Shown in pieces: positions 32,683 to 44,152 of a DNA stretch of 64,000 nt. Source of the DNA: Calonectria ilicicola (lineage: Eukaryota; Ascomycota; Sordariomycetes; Hypocreales; Nectriaceae). The translations under genes and the position numbers were made by a program. The stretch is from positions 3,968,001 to 4,032,000 of the forward strand of contig CP085826.1 of the NCBI GenBank assembly GCA_020809705.1, written 5' to 3'. The notes beneath the pieces were generated by a model. That model worked only from the letters and a program-made list of their open reading frames with translations. It was not told the DNA's origin and did no database searches. Positions within the stretch are counted from its first letter, which is position 1. Each line of letters opens with the position of its first letter.

Positions 32683-35600
32683 CAAGCATCATGTTAGGGG
32701 CCCCGTCTTTCCCGGGGGTGCCGTTGACGTGTGTGATATCGCTTACCACCCCGTCCCCCGTTCCCCATCCCCTCATTCATGCTTCAGGTCCCAACTCTCC
32801 AGGCCCATGGTTGGCTTCATGGCGCGTGGGGTGTCCGGAAAGTGATTGGGCGAGCAGTCAGGGCCGTTTTCCCTGAAGCGGGATGGCAACGAGGTGGAAA
32901 AAAGATGGGGGAAGGCTAATGAAGGGCATTGAAACACGCACGCCAGATGGAGAGGGAGCACAAGGAAAAAGCAACAGGCTAGATAAAGAAGCTGACGCTG
33001 ATAGGGACAAAAGTGCAGATGAGACTAGGAGCTTTTGGAGATGGCCTCTCTTTGGTCTGGGGAATGACTGGCTTGCATGTATCACGTTCAGCCATTCAAG
33101 CCACTACGGCGTTCCATGATATGATACTGCCTCGGTCTAGATAAACTACTGTTAAGCTTCTTTGTGGTGGTTGCCACTGCCACCATCAGTCCATGTCTCA
33201 GTTCAGCGAGAGAGTGAGGGAGGAGATGTGATAGATTACAGAGGAATAAGTTGATGGTGATGGAGTGACTGATGCAATGAACTCTCATTACACATTACCC
33301 ATCGTAAAAAGCCAAGTCGCATATGCGTCAGGGATCAGGCAACGTCCCTCGTCAATTTTTTTTTCTCTTCAATCTCCGGGGGGCCCTGAATCGTCAGCTC
33401 CCGTTCCTAGCTGCAGGTCTGCTTCTCTTTTGCCGGCTCCAGACCACACCCTTGGCTATGGAGTCCGTCCTTTAAACCCGGGGACGCCGTGGTCCGGATC
33501 TCTCCGAGGTGAGAGTGTGTGAGAGAGGTAAGGGAAAAAAAAAGGCCCGGTGATGCATGGCCGATTGCTCATCTAACGGGGAAGACGACGACGCAAGATG
33601 AACCAAAAAGAAAAAAACCTTTGTGGTGTCATCCACGCAACGCTCTATCACGTTGACGTGGTAAGCGCGCGTGTGTACATGCACGCTGCTGTGGTATTTT
33701 GCGGGGTGGTCAAGGTCAAGATTATCGTCAACGATATGATTGATTGATTACAGCTAGGCGTTTCCCATGTGCAGCGTGATGTCACTGTGTGTATGTCCGT
33801 GTCCCCCTTTGGCCGCTACACCGACAGGCCGGTTCCAGATAGGCTTGCCTCAAGAAGCTGTCGTGCATCCACGATTCAAAAGCGATCTGAGCCCCGTCGG
33901 GGTGTTTTTTTTTCCTCCTCTGCTACTACTTACTTTTTCCTCCAATCCCACCCAGCAGGGCGAGTCAGAAGGCAGCGGTAGCGTACGCCATTATCTCCGA
34001 CCTGTTAGATCTCGACAGTCGTTGCTTCTTCCTCACGCGTGCATATAGATATCCGTACAGCGCACCACGCAGCGCAGTCGATCCCTTCCAGCCGCAGCAG
34101 CCAAGCAGGGTTGGTCCCTTGCTCGCTGGCATTGGGAAGGCGTTCGTTGCTCAGCCCCGGCATTGTATGCCCGTGCCCCAGATGCAGATAGAGCGAGAGA
34201 TGAGGCAAGCCATGCAGTGGAAAAAGGTTTGAAGATTCCCGTTACTTCATCAAGAATCCGAGATAGAAGACGGCGCTGTGATTGGTCAATGTGCTATCTG
34301 CACGCCACTCGGGTGCCCAGACCAGGCCGGCGATGCACGCCACACACCCTCCGGGGCCCCACACCCCACTTCGCCTCTCCCGCCCAAGCATTACTGGATT
34401 GCTCGACCTCACGGCTGGGCCTTGTCTCGCGCAACCATCAACTCTAAGGCCGGCCTGCACTTACGGCACGCTCTTCTCGCCGTCACAATCTTGCTTGGTT
34501 TTAAGCAAGAATTTTAGCTCTTACCAGTCCGCTTCAACCTTTCGGTGACTCCTGTGGCCTCTCGCACCCTCCGCCAGTCACGCTTATGCGCCCTCGCAAG
34601 CCATTCCCTGCTCACCTTGATTTTCGATAAGCCGGCGCCGTCACGCTGGTTCCAGGTTTCTAAAATAGAGTCCGCCTGCTGCTCTTGGGCCAAGCCCGCA
34701 ACCCTGGGGGCTGTCTCGCACGCCCCAGAAAAACCACAAGGGATGAGTAAGTGCCATTAATGACGAATTGGAATTTGTGTCGGCGCTGGCCTGTGATTGG
34801 CTGCAGCCCAGCAGATAAGGACAAAAACTTTGACGTTTTGACTTGGCATTGACCGGCGCCACAGGAGAGCAGAGCGGCTCAAGTGGTTTCTTTCTTTCTT
34901 TTTTTTTCTTGAATTCTTGCCCAACTTGGAACATGGATCCTCCTTTGTGTGATTCGGAGAATTAGAAGCACAGGAGGGGCTCGGAAAAGGAAAATACCGG
35001 CGGCTGGATAAGATCTTGGCCTTTTGAGTAGCAGCCAAGCGAGGTTCAAAGTGAACAATTAAAAAAAAAAAAATCACATCATCGCTCTGTCATCATACTA
35101 AAATTGGTTAAAATGAGGTGTAATTAATAAACAGGGTAAAGAATGAAGTTTGTGATACGAGACACAAATCAGGGCGAGCAAATAGCATGGCAACATTGTC
35201 CACGCTCTGCACAAAGTACGCCTGCACGGGCCCGAGGCCGTGGTAGCAGCATTGTCTGATATAGGAAGAAAGCGAAATGAATGGCCCCTTGTAATCACCA
35301 TACCGTCTGGCCACGAACATGCCCACGGCCCGGATCGGTCAGGCAAAGAGGAACGAAAGCCCAGATGGCGAACCCAAGGGCGTACAGATGTGGGCGTGGA
35401 TGCAGTCCATTGCGACACCGACAAGACGAGACGATGCGAGTTCGGCATGCTCATCAAGGATAAGTACAGGCCATGCCCGCCCAAAGCCAAGCCTCGTGAC
35501 GGGTCTCCATATGCGCAAGGCAAAGCGACTCCAAACAAAACCCACTCTACGAATCGTTCGCGATCTGGGGATTGCTCCATACGGCAGCAGGGGGCGGGGG

Positions 35601-36455
35601 CCGACGACGACTAAACAAGACCTGAATCTGCAAAGTTTGGAGACTTTGGTTCTCGTTCGCCTGCACCCACGTCAACTAACATTAGGGTGCCTGTCAGGAG
35701 CAACTTTAAAAGGGAGTAGCTGGCAGATGGCGGGTTTGCTGACTTATCGTGAGTTTGCACTTGTCATGAACGTTTGTCGCATGCATGGGGACGACGTCAA
35801 CCGTAATCATCATGGCAGATACTCGAGGTCAAAAAGGCTCGGCGAAGCACAGCGATTGGGCGCGATCGACGCGACCGGGATCACAGGCTCGGGCCCTAGG
35901 CTATCTACCGGGCAACTCTGGATGGTCAGAGCCTCGGGTGTTTGGTGTTGGTGTTAGTGTTAGCAATTGGCAAAAATAATGATTTACACAACTATTTGAG
36001 TCACCGAAATGGCCCTTCAGCACACAGCTCCACATGGCTCCCCCACAACGAGGGACCCCCCCCCCTACCCTTATCTTATCGGCGCCCTTCGACCCTTTCC
36101 CCTTTGAACCCTCTCTCCCCAATCGCTTCTCTTCTAGAAGCCCTCCCTGCCTCCCCACTGGCCCATCCACGTACACCACACACCCCGAGACTTGCCCAAC
36201 CAGGCAATGCCTCTCCTCTCTTGACCTTGCCCCCGGGCCCTCCACCGAGGCCTCTCGCTGGGTCGAAAGGCGTGGTTCCCGCCGACCCGGAGCCCCGAGG
36301 GAAAATACGTATCCACAATCGAAATCGAAATATCAAAGTCATTCCAACATGTCACCATTCCCGAGCCCCCGATCTCCCCCGGTGCCCCGTCGTCGGCTCC
36401 CCGTCTCGTCGCCTGCAGCGCTCTCCGCCGCCTAGCCTCAGCCCCAAGACTTGAC

Positions 36456-36475
36456 TACATACATACATACATACA
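36456..36475. repeat. CATA tetranucleotide microsatellite
   Basis: About five copies of the ACAT/CATA unit in tandem, in intergenic DNA downstream of the Crt10 gene. Confidence 0.88.
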
Positions 36476-37200
36476 AGCCTTTTGTCGACATGTGCGCTAT
36501 CCAGCCATCCAGCCCCCCGCCGAACCGCGGCGACAATCGTTCCTTGCCATTCACCGCTCATTGCCCATTACGGACTCGCCATTGTCGTCATCGTCACCGA
36601 TGCTTCACCCCTCGAACTACCCCGCGTAGCCGGTCGTGGGGCATTCGCAACGGCAATGCACAATGTCCACACCATCTTCCCCGTCCATCTTCCTCAGGAT
36701 CCACCGTCGAGTCGAACCTAGATTCAACGAGATGTTCACGTCGCCTCTAATCCATCTGATCCTGGCCTCAGGTGCCCCCGCGTCTCCTCCTAGGACAAGC
36801 TCAATACCTTATTCTAGGCTAAATTGCTTCGCCCCTCGGTCTTCCTTCCTCTGACCGTCGGCACATCTCGTAGTTCTCACTCCAAAACCCGTTTTCTTTC
36901 TTTTTTTCAGGCAAAACTTGTTTCTTGATTGATATCAATATGTTCGTATGCAGTGTTAAAGCTAAAACCTAGCATACCAATGTAAAGTAGCAATGCCCTG
37001 GCCATGAAGCCATCGTATCGCCTTCAACTCCGCCAGTGCAACCGCTGCGTTAGTGAGACAAGGTGCCTTGCAACGTCTCGTCAAAAGAAAATTCCCATCC
37101 TTCAATCATGAAATGCGCTCTCGCCCTCCTTGAAGAACCAAAAATCGGCCGTTAGAAAAACCAATGTTCGTTTCAACCCCAAACGCCCCGTGTCCATCCC

Positions 37201-39844
37201 TCAGAATATGCATAATTTTCCCGTCTGTTCCTCCCGCGTAATCTCATACGAAAGAATATCATGATTGCGGTAGTGCAGCATCAACCGATACTTTCTTGGC
37301 AGTGCCGCATTTCGTTTTCCGCCACCTTGTCCCTCGACCTGAACGGGCCCGATAGCCATGCCGTGAAGCGGCCGCAAAACCTTGCGGTGTATCTCCTCGT
37401 CTTCTCGGCTTGGCAACACCCATTCCACGCGGAAGCCGTGTTCCCATAAGCCCTCTGGTCGCTCGACTGGCACAGCCATTCGAGTCAGAGTCAGCAGCAC
37501 CACTCGCCCTGTTGGCGATCCGATGACGACAAGTCCAAGTTCCGGGGCGTGCGCAAACATGTTGAGTCTGCTGGTTGCGTGAAAGTGGTGCCGAAGCCCC
37601 TGATCTCTAAAGTGCCCAAAGTTGAGGACATCAGGGCACAAAACACCAACCTCCTTGATACCCTTCTCGTCTGGTTGATAAAACCCCCGGAGTTCGACAT
37701 CCTTTTCGTAAGTTCGAAGGAGGTGGAGTCTGTGCCCATATTTGGTCATAACCTGCTCGGTCTGTCGTGGACGGGGGTTGTATTCAATGGGTCGTTCTAG
37801 AAATGCCAATAGTCGATGCTTGTCCCGAGGTGTCTCACGAGTCACACCGCTATGGGGGAAGAAGGTCATATCCAATCGGGTCGGAATGGAACGCCAGTCC
37901 TCGTCACTCGATGTCCGGTCATATCCATCTGACGCATTGCCCGTATCATATGCCGTTTTCCACCCTGCACCACCCGCATTCAGATCTGTGTGTCCTCCCG
38001 TTGGCGGGCCTTGTTGCCCGTTTGGGGCCTCATTCGTGTTTCCGGATATCTCGAGCATTGGTGCCAGATGTAAAAGGTTTGGAAAGTTGCCAATAAAGAC
38101 CGTCCCACCGTGGCCAGGTGCTTCCATGTCGTTATCAGAGGTATCGCCCGTGTTCTCCAGTTCATCCAAATCGTCTTCCTCGTTGTCGTCTTCTTCATCG
38201 ACATCCTCCTCTTCTTCCAACTCTTCAACCTCCCCCTCACTCTCACCATCTACCCCCCCTATCAAAACTTCCCCTGCATCAACAATGTCGTTCTGCAAGT
38301 CACCAGCGTCAAAAATTTCTACCGCGTCACCCGGAAGCCAAGGGGCAAATTGATTCAAAATCATCTCGGCGGATGCAGTCAAGCGACAAGGGTTGCCGGG
38401 AATCTCATTGAGAACTTTCCTAATATTTATCAAGGGCTGACTGCACCGACTGTGTGACTCGTGGATAACCTCCACCCGGCTAGGGGACAGCCCAAACAGT
38501 TCCTCCGTGGTCTTAACCTGGATAAAGCTGCTCTCTGGAAAGGCAAGAATACCCCAACCTCTAGACGCCAAATATTTAGTCAGTCTGGCCTCAATTGATA
38601 TTCATCGTGGCCCCCGTAACTCACCTAGATGGGGCTGGGTAGAACTCCTCACTCTTGAGCTGGGGATGACAGAGGGGGGGGATGTAGATGGGCCCCTGGC
38701 ATGCCTTCCAAATGTCGGCCAACCAGACGGCGCCCTTGATATCAATAGCACAAATCTTGTCGGCGTAGCCCTCGTCGTCATCGACAAAACAGACATTGGG
38801 AACGTTATCTGCGTTGGCTCCCAGTAACACCACAATTCTCCAGTTTCGGTCTCGTCGGCGAACGCTAGCGTCAGATAGGGCCATGCGATCATGTGAAAAA
38901 GGCCTACGTGATTTGACGGGTTCCTTGGCCAAGCCAAAAGCAAAAACTATTACTTCATGCCGGTTCGAGCTGACGGCGATAAGTCGTGACCTTTGGTGCA
39001 CCGCCAAGCCCCATGCTGAAATCCCCACATTCTCGTGAAAGAAGAGCTTCGGAGGTCCTCTTACAGCTGGCGCCGCATGCACGTTCAAGCCAGCGGAGAC
39101 TTGCTCGGCCACCTCCCGAACGTAATAGGCCACCACATCACCGTCATCGTAACAAGCCACGACAATCTCCTCCTTGCCAAGAAACCCGGTCACGATATTG
39201 TTCACCAGATGCGGTCGCCGAATGTCGAGATATCCGCCGATTTCGCGGGCAACGGCCGAGGGCTTGGGAGCAAGTTGCAGATCGGGCCGTCGGGGAATCT
39301 TCTGGGCTGGAACAGAACGGGGTCGGTAGATAAAGATCCGGCCTTGGTATGCGACAAAGTAAAGCTAAAAACCCAAATGTCAGTGCCAGGTCGCGAGAGT
39401 ATGATGCAGGGATCGGCTTGTGGGAGGACCGCACATTATACGCCTGGGAGAGGGCAGTTAGGTTGTTGCGGAACTTTTGCATGCTCGGGATGAGCCTATA
39501 GATCGAGCCAGGCTCTTGCTCGTCGTCCGAATCAAGACCGGGCCAGGTAAAGGGCATTTCGGCGCTCTGCGGGTGCATGCCCAGCGAGGCTCGCTCGCGG
39601 TCGCGAATGGCGACTTTCGCGCCATCACCAAACTATCGCAAGAGGAGCAGCTAGTCAGCGGGGAGCTGTACGCGGACGGTGTCAATGAGGACAGACGAGT
39701 GCGACTTACCCGATCCGTGGCTGTTTGTGCGTGGCATTTTCCAACCGATACTTGCTGGAACTTCCGAGGCGGCATACAGACGAGGGGTTGGCTTTCCATC
39801 AGCGATGGGCATGGGCGGAGGGAAGCCTCGCCGTAGGGTTGCAC
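37201..39844 (-). CDS. CRT10: Crt10 regulator of ribonucleotide reductase expression
   Basis: Exons on the minus strand: 39844-39710, 39632-39435, 39364-38625 and 38560-37201, giving 810 residues from the most upstream ATG. In-frame ATGs also lie at 39799 and 39775, and the conserved-looking part begins at PPRKFQQVSVG, so the start is uncertain by up to 24 residues. Segments such as YFVAYQGRIFIYRP, DIRRPHLVNNIVTG, EEIVVACYDDGDVVAYY, WGLAVHQRSRLIAVSSN and GSPTGRVVLLTLTR read as WD-like beta-propeller strands and match the fungal Crt10 family. A long acidic stretch (about residues 462-500) sits in an insert. In yeast, loss of Crt10 raises RNR2 and RNR3 expression and gives hydroxyurea resistance, so a role in nucleotide-pool control is inferred. 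The fourth exon is 1,360 bases; introns are 60 to 77 bases. Confidence 0.87.
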
Positions 39845-41326
39845 ATGTGCATTCGGATCGACGGGTGGAGGTGATGGCCATCCACAAGGGAAGTGCGATG
39901 GTTACGATCGGAGAGCAGAGCGGTGTTGAAGAAGATGGCCTTTTTGGCCTTTTTTTTTTTCTCTTTCCTTCCGGAGGAGGGGGGGGAGGCGAGCTTGTTG
40001 AGGAATAGGAGGAGGCAAAGCAAAGCACAGGTACAGGTACAGGCACAAGCGCCAGCAGCACAAGGTTCAACGTTGCGTTGCGTTGCGTTGAGCTGTGTTC
40101 GTAGCAACGAGCGAGGGTGCGCCCGCCCACCTGGCCTTGGTTGCTTGCTGGGAGCGATTACGACTGGCGGTTGCTGGTTCTGGTCTGCTCTGGCTCAGCT
40201 GCCGAGGAGCTCCACTGGCCACTGGACAGCCCTTTCTTGCCAATCCACAGGTCCACCGATCCACGGGGGCGTGGTGAGAGGAGGTGGGAGGCGAGCGGTT
40301 ACGGGTGAGGATACGAGAAACGGGAGGCGAGCAGAGGCAAACGAGGTGAGAGGTGACAAGTGGGTGGGAAGCGTAGCGGGGCCGCGGCACACGCACGGTC
40401 AAGGCTTTGGCCTAGGTCCTTCTATGGTTATCGATAACGATTCGATGTCGAAAAGACACGCACTGGGGGAGGGAGGGCAGAGTTGCCGTCCGTTGTCAAT
40501 TCAGCCGGCAACTAAGTTGAGTGGGCGATGACATCGATTAAGGTAGGGGAGCGTCTCCGCAGCCCCGGCCGTCGGATTGGCAGGATTAGCTGTTGCTAAC
40601 AAGGACGCTCCCGCAACATCTCCACACTCTGCGTGGCGCCGCGATGCCCCTATGTCCCTTGCCCGTGTCCCACAAACCACGGAAAATAAAATCCACAATC
40701 CAAAAATCTCTCCATGTGCCCACGGTCAGCTGGTTGCAACACGGGCTAGGAGGCTTCAGCGGCGGTACTCCTCCCCGCTGCATTCGATTCATGTATGTCA
40801 AGCACAGTCACGTCCATTGGGTAGACCAGCCATTCGGTTGCCATTTTACCCGAAGTGGTACCTTGGTTTCCACGGGCTAAAAGTATTTCTCCAACGGCGC
40901 AGAAATCAGACGAACTGCATTGACGCACGCACCTTGCCCAATCCGGCCGAGGGGCTTCCCGCTGAGGCTCAAACAATATGTCATGAATCCCAAGTCATTG
41001 ATTGTAATCTTTTTTTTTATGTATCGCCTGTCGGGCTTTTCCAGTTACCAAAAGTCATCAGTCATATCTTTTTTTTTTATATCATCTTTCCCCAGCTGTC
41101 TACCCCGCCCTCTCCCTTGCCTACCATTTGCCCTGCCAGTTCCAAAAGCTCCATAAAAGTTGGTTCCTGTCCATCCCATCCCAAGGTATCTTCAATACAT
41201 AAAAAATGCAAAACATGCCTATGCCCAATCCCATCCATCCACATCTCTGTGTTCATAAAAAGAAAACAAAATCCCTCCCAACGCCACCCATCCCCCCGGG
41301 TAGCCCTATCTTTTTCCGGCTTGAAC
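39845..41326. other. Intergenic region
   Basis: About 1.5 kb between the Crt10 start and the GH5 stop, both on the minus strand. It holds the Crt10 promoter and leader, with a CGTTG pentamer repeated four times at 40071-40090 and a T/G-rich stretch at 39940-39990. The part next to the GH5 gene (41000-41320) is AT/CT-rich and probably 3'-untranslated. No gene is supported. Confidence 0.55.
40071..40090. repeat. CGTTG pentamer repeat in the Crt10 leader region
   Basis: Four exact copies of CGTTG in tandem, about 230 bases upstream of the first Crt10 ATG. Confidence 0.88.
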
Positions 41327-42865
41327 TCAAATCCTCATCAACTGCACCATGTCCTTCAGCCGGTAGTCCAACAGCGGCGTGACCCAGTCATCCTCGACCA
41401 GCGAGTATGTCTCAGTGACGTTGCCTGCAGGCTTACGTGGGTTGATCGCCCAGTACCCAAAGTCGGCGTCGACCCCTTTCAAGTACCGCATCAAATGTTG
41501 CCAATAGTTGGCCGACCCAACGGAAGGCTCCCGGCCCGAGCCGAATTCGCCAACCCACACCGGCGCCACATCGCCCTCGAGCAGGTATCCCCAGTTGTAG
41601 TGCATTGTCCGGGCAAACGACTCATATGTCCGCTGGAGGAACCGGCCCTCGCTACTGCCCCAACCAGACCAGGCGTACACATGTGCCGAATACACCACCC
41701 GGTTGTCAACACCCAGCTTAATGGGTCGCTCGCCAACCTTGGACAAGTCATTGGAAGATTCCGTGCCTTCGATAATGACAAGCCAATCCCGATTCATCTT
41801 TAGGAGGCGATTGCCACACTTTTCAGCTGCGGGAGCCCACTTGGACCACGGCATGGTGCCCCAGAGACCGCGAATTTCATTGCGAAGATCAACACCAATG
41901 ACGAAAGGGTTATCAACGTGGGGCTTCATGACAGTTTCCCAATGCTCAATCCACTGCTCCTCGGTCTGCTTTACGCGGCAGATCGGTCCCAGGTAGTCGT
42001 TTGCCCACGCAGCATCGCACGGATCCGCGCCACAGCACCAAGTAGCGCTGGTGATGTGGTTGTTGACAATGACGGCGATGCCGGCGTTAGTCATAGATTT
42101 CACGACGGCCTCCAAGATTTCCAAGGCAGTTTTCCCAGCCAAATCAGGATTTGCGCTCACTAGCGTGGCATTGATAGTGGGATTTTTTATAACCAGTTCA
42201 TCCGCATACGGTAGCCGCACGCTATTGAAGCCCATTCGCTTGATCGTCCCGGCAATGGCATCGCGGTGCTGCATATCCAGCCCGCCAGGCACAAAAAGCT
42301 CGTCGCTGGCACCATACCAGTTGATCGATGCAAGCTTAAAACGCCTCCCGTTGGCATCAATGATATATCGGCCGCGTGTACGCAGAGGTAGCGCATAATC
42401 GGTAATCAAGGTCCGGTCGGAGGCAGGAAGCAGAGGCTCCTGGGCAAAGGCGAGTGTCTCTGCATCGGGTATCCAAGCCTCACGGAAGCCATTTTCCCTG
42501 CCCCAAAACCATGACCAACCACCACCAATAAGGAGCATCGTGACAACCAGGAGGACGGTACACCGGCTGAAGAGAATCCTTCTAGGCCTAACGCCATACC
42601 GCCGCCAAACGGACCGCTTCGGTCGAGATATGGCTTCGATATCTAGACTCAGGATGTGGTCCACATACCCGCCGTCTTCTAACCCATCACCTTCATTGCT
42701 TTCGTCTTCACCGATATCGCCACCTTCATCTTCCGTCTCGCTCCAGTCATTCAGCAGACGCACGTGCTGCGCCGTGCTTTTATTAGCACTAGTGTTAGTG
42801 GCCGACTCTCCGCTGGACTGGTGGGCGCTTAGGAAGCCCGGCAGCTGAAAGGTACCGCTAGTCAT
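41327..42865 (-). CDS. GH5-family glycoside hydrolase, type II membrane-anchored
   Basis: Intronless, 512 residues from the ATG at 42865. Residues 1-96 are polar and acidic with no signal peptide. Residues 97-120 form one membrane segment (beginning CTVLLVVTMLLIGGG after a basic RRPRR-like flank), implying a cytoplasmic N-terminus and an external catalytic domain. The TIM-barrel signatures of clan A are clear: SINWYGASDEL, GFNSVRLPYADE, IVNNHITSATWCC, acid/base Glu in GVDLRNEIRG (E330), SAHVYAWSGWG (H395, Y397) and nucleophile Glu in WVGEFGSG (E440). Family GH5 includes endoglucanases, mannanases and glucosylceramidase-like enzymes; the exact substrate cannot be told. Anchoring suggests processing of the organism's own wall or membrane glycans rather than secreted plant-cell-wall attack. 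It lies between Crt10 and a 7TM receptor on the same strand, without evident functional linkage. Confidence 0.93.
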   Translation of the reverse strand: MTSGTFQLPGFLSAHQSSGESATNTSANKSTAQHVRLLNDWSETEDEGGDIGEDESNEGDGLEDGGYVDHILSLDIEAISRPKRSVWRRYGVRPRRILFSRCTVLLVVTMLLIGGGWSWFWGRENGFREAWIPDAETLAFAQEPLLPASDRTLITDYALPLRTRGRYIIDANGRRFKLASINWYGASDELFVPGGLDMQHRDAIAGTIKRMGFNSVRLPYADELVIKNPTINATLVSANPDLAGKTALEILEAVVKSMTNAGIAVIVNNHITSATWCCGADPCDAAWANDYLGPICRVKQTEEQWIEHWETVMKPHVDNPFVIGVDLRNEIRGLWGTMPWSKWAPAAEKCGNRLLKMNRDWLVIIEGTESSNDLSKVGERPIKLGVDNRVVYSAHVYAWSGWGSSEGRFLQRTYESFARTMHYNWGYLLEGDVAPVWVGEFGSGREPSVGSANYWQHLMRYLKGVDADFGYWAINPRKPAGNVTETYSLVEDDWVTPLLDYRLKDMVQLMRI

Positions 42866-44152
42866 TGGCGTGGTGAATCACGTGGTGCTTTGGGATCTAG
42901 CACCCGCCCACTCCACAACCCAACTTGGTCGTATCTGGAGACACACCACAGTTTGGAGCCCTCGTGAGTGAGCTAAGATGGTTGAATTGCCGTCGCTGTT
43001 GAAAATGGGCGTCGAGAACCTTTTAGTCCAGAGCGTAGATATAGCCTCCCAGACAGTCAATCGATACTGTCGCCGTGTCTAAGTCGTCCACGAATCAATC
43101 ACTGTGTCAAAAAGCTTCGTGCCACTACCCCGATATAGGTGTGAGCATCAATCGTATCTTGAGGGAGACAACAAGTGTTCAAGGGGGGGAAAGGTACCGT
43201 TCACAATCAAACGGTACAGGATACGTCAATGCTATTATATTCAGCCCCTTCAGCCCATGCTCTGTCAGATCTACCATGGGGGCGCCTCCGGAGCATCCGG
43301 GAGAGGGGCTGACCCATTACAAAGGAAGCGTGGGTGACTGGGACTGGCCATGATTATCCAGGAAGCACGCGACACATTGGCCATCTTTACCCACATAGCC
43401 TCACAGACACATGCGACTAAAAATCCTTTGGCTTACGCCGCTCTCGTATCGCATTTTGGTTAATGCTCTGGTAACGAAGTGTTTTCTATTGTATTTATAT
43501 TGTTGTTGCTGTTGTTATTGTTTATTTCTCAAGTTGATATCTAAAAATGAAGGTATTCCCCTCTATTAGTTCCAGGACATGTCTTTGGTCTGAATTTCAT
43601 AGTTGGACAAACTCCGCCGCCATATGTTGGTCTTACCCGCATGGCTTCGCCCTCCACTACACCTGGCACCAACAGGGGTCACAAACACAAACCAACACTC
43701 TAATCGTACCGAAAGTATGCCTTGAAATTATTTCAATTCGTCCAATTATATGGCCTGTAGATCACTCTCCTTGGTCATCGTATCTAAGATCGCCTAACCC
43801 TATCTTTGAGCCTCTTCCAGTGGCCCACCCTCTGAGTAAGCACTTTTGTTCCAGACATTTAATCCATAGATTGGCAATTACTTCAATGAAACGCCTCGCT
43901 GTCGCTCCCATAATTATTCAAATACATAATAAACATAGTAGTCGCCTTCTCACTTAGCGTCGGTCGATGAACCAGAGCATCAACCAAGGTGCGTAAGCTA
44001 TGGCGTGTAGTGTTACGTGGATCGCCCGTCCGTGCTGAACGGATAATCACCCTGCGCGCAGCGGGGCTCGGTTGTTGGTATTTTGATATTCGTAATTTCA
44101 TGCGTTGTGGTCCGTGAGGACAAGTTTCTTATTTTCTTTGCTTATGACTCCA
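42866..44152. other. Intergenic region
   Basis: 1.3 kb upstream of the GH5 gene and downstream of the receptor gene. AT-rich around 43490-43540 (a GTTGTTGCTGTTGTTATTG tract). No frame with a recognisable domain. Confidence 0.55.

Larger units (their letters stand above)
30893..37200. other. Long gene-free region (6.3 kb)
   Basis: Between the ammonium transporter start and the end of the Crt10 gene. It contains the transporter's promoter (30893 to about 32000) with GATA-like sites, a nested palindrome at 32647-32682, a CATA repeat at 36456-36475, many A or T runs, and a CT-rich tract at 36050-36450 resembling a plus-strand leader. Candidate small frames near 36350-36854 have no recognisable family and I leave them uncalled. 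Confidence 0.5.

Noticed and set aside
35095..35107. ATACTAAAATTGG, identical to a stretch of U6 snRNA
   Set aside because: The flanking bases do not match U6 on either side, so it is at most a tiny fragment and probably chance.
35319..35957. 212-codon plus-strand frame
   Set aside because: Domain-free translation, no splice or leader features, several competing frames.
36340..36860. Possible small plus-strand gene after a CT-rich leader
   Set aside because: Several short frames (29 to 99 codons) compete and none shows a signal peptide, domain or consistent splice model.
37742..38353. A Ser-rich frame antisense to Crt10
   Set aside because: The Ser repeats are the complement of the acidic GAA/GAG-rich stretch in Crt10.
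40577..41803. A 408-codon plus-strand frame overlapping the 3' part of the GH5 gene
   Set aside because: Half of it is antisense to conserved GH5 sequence and the other half is low-complexity intergenic DNA.
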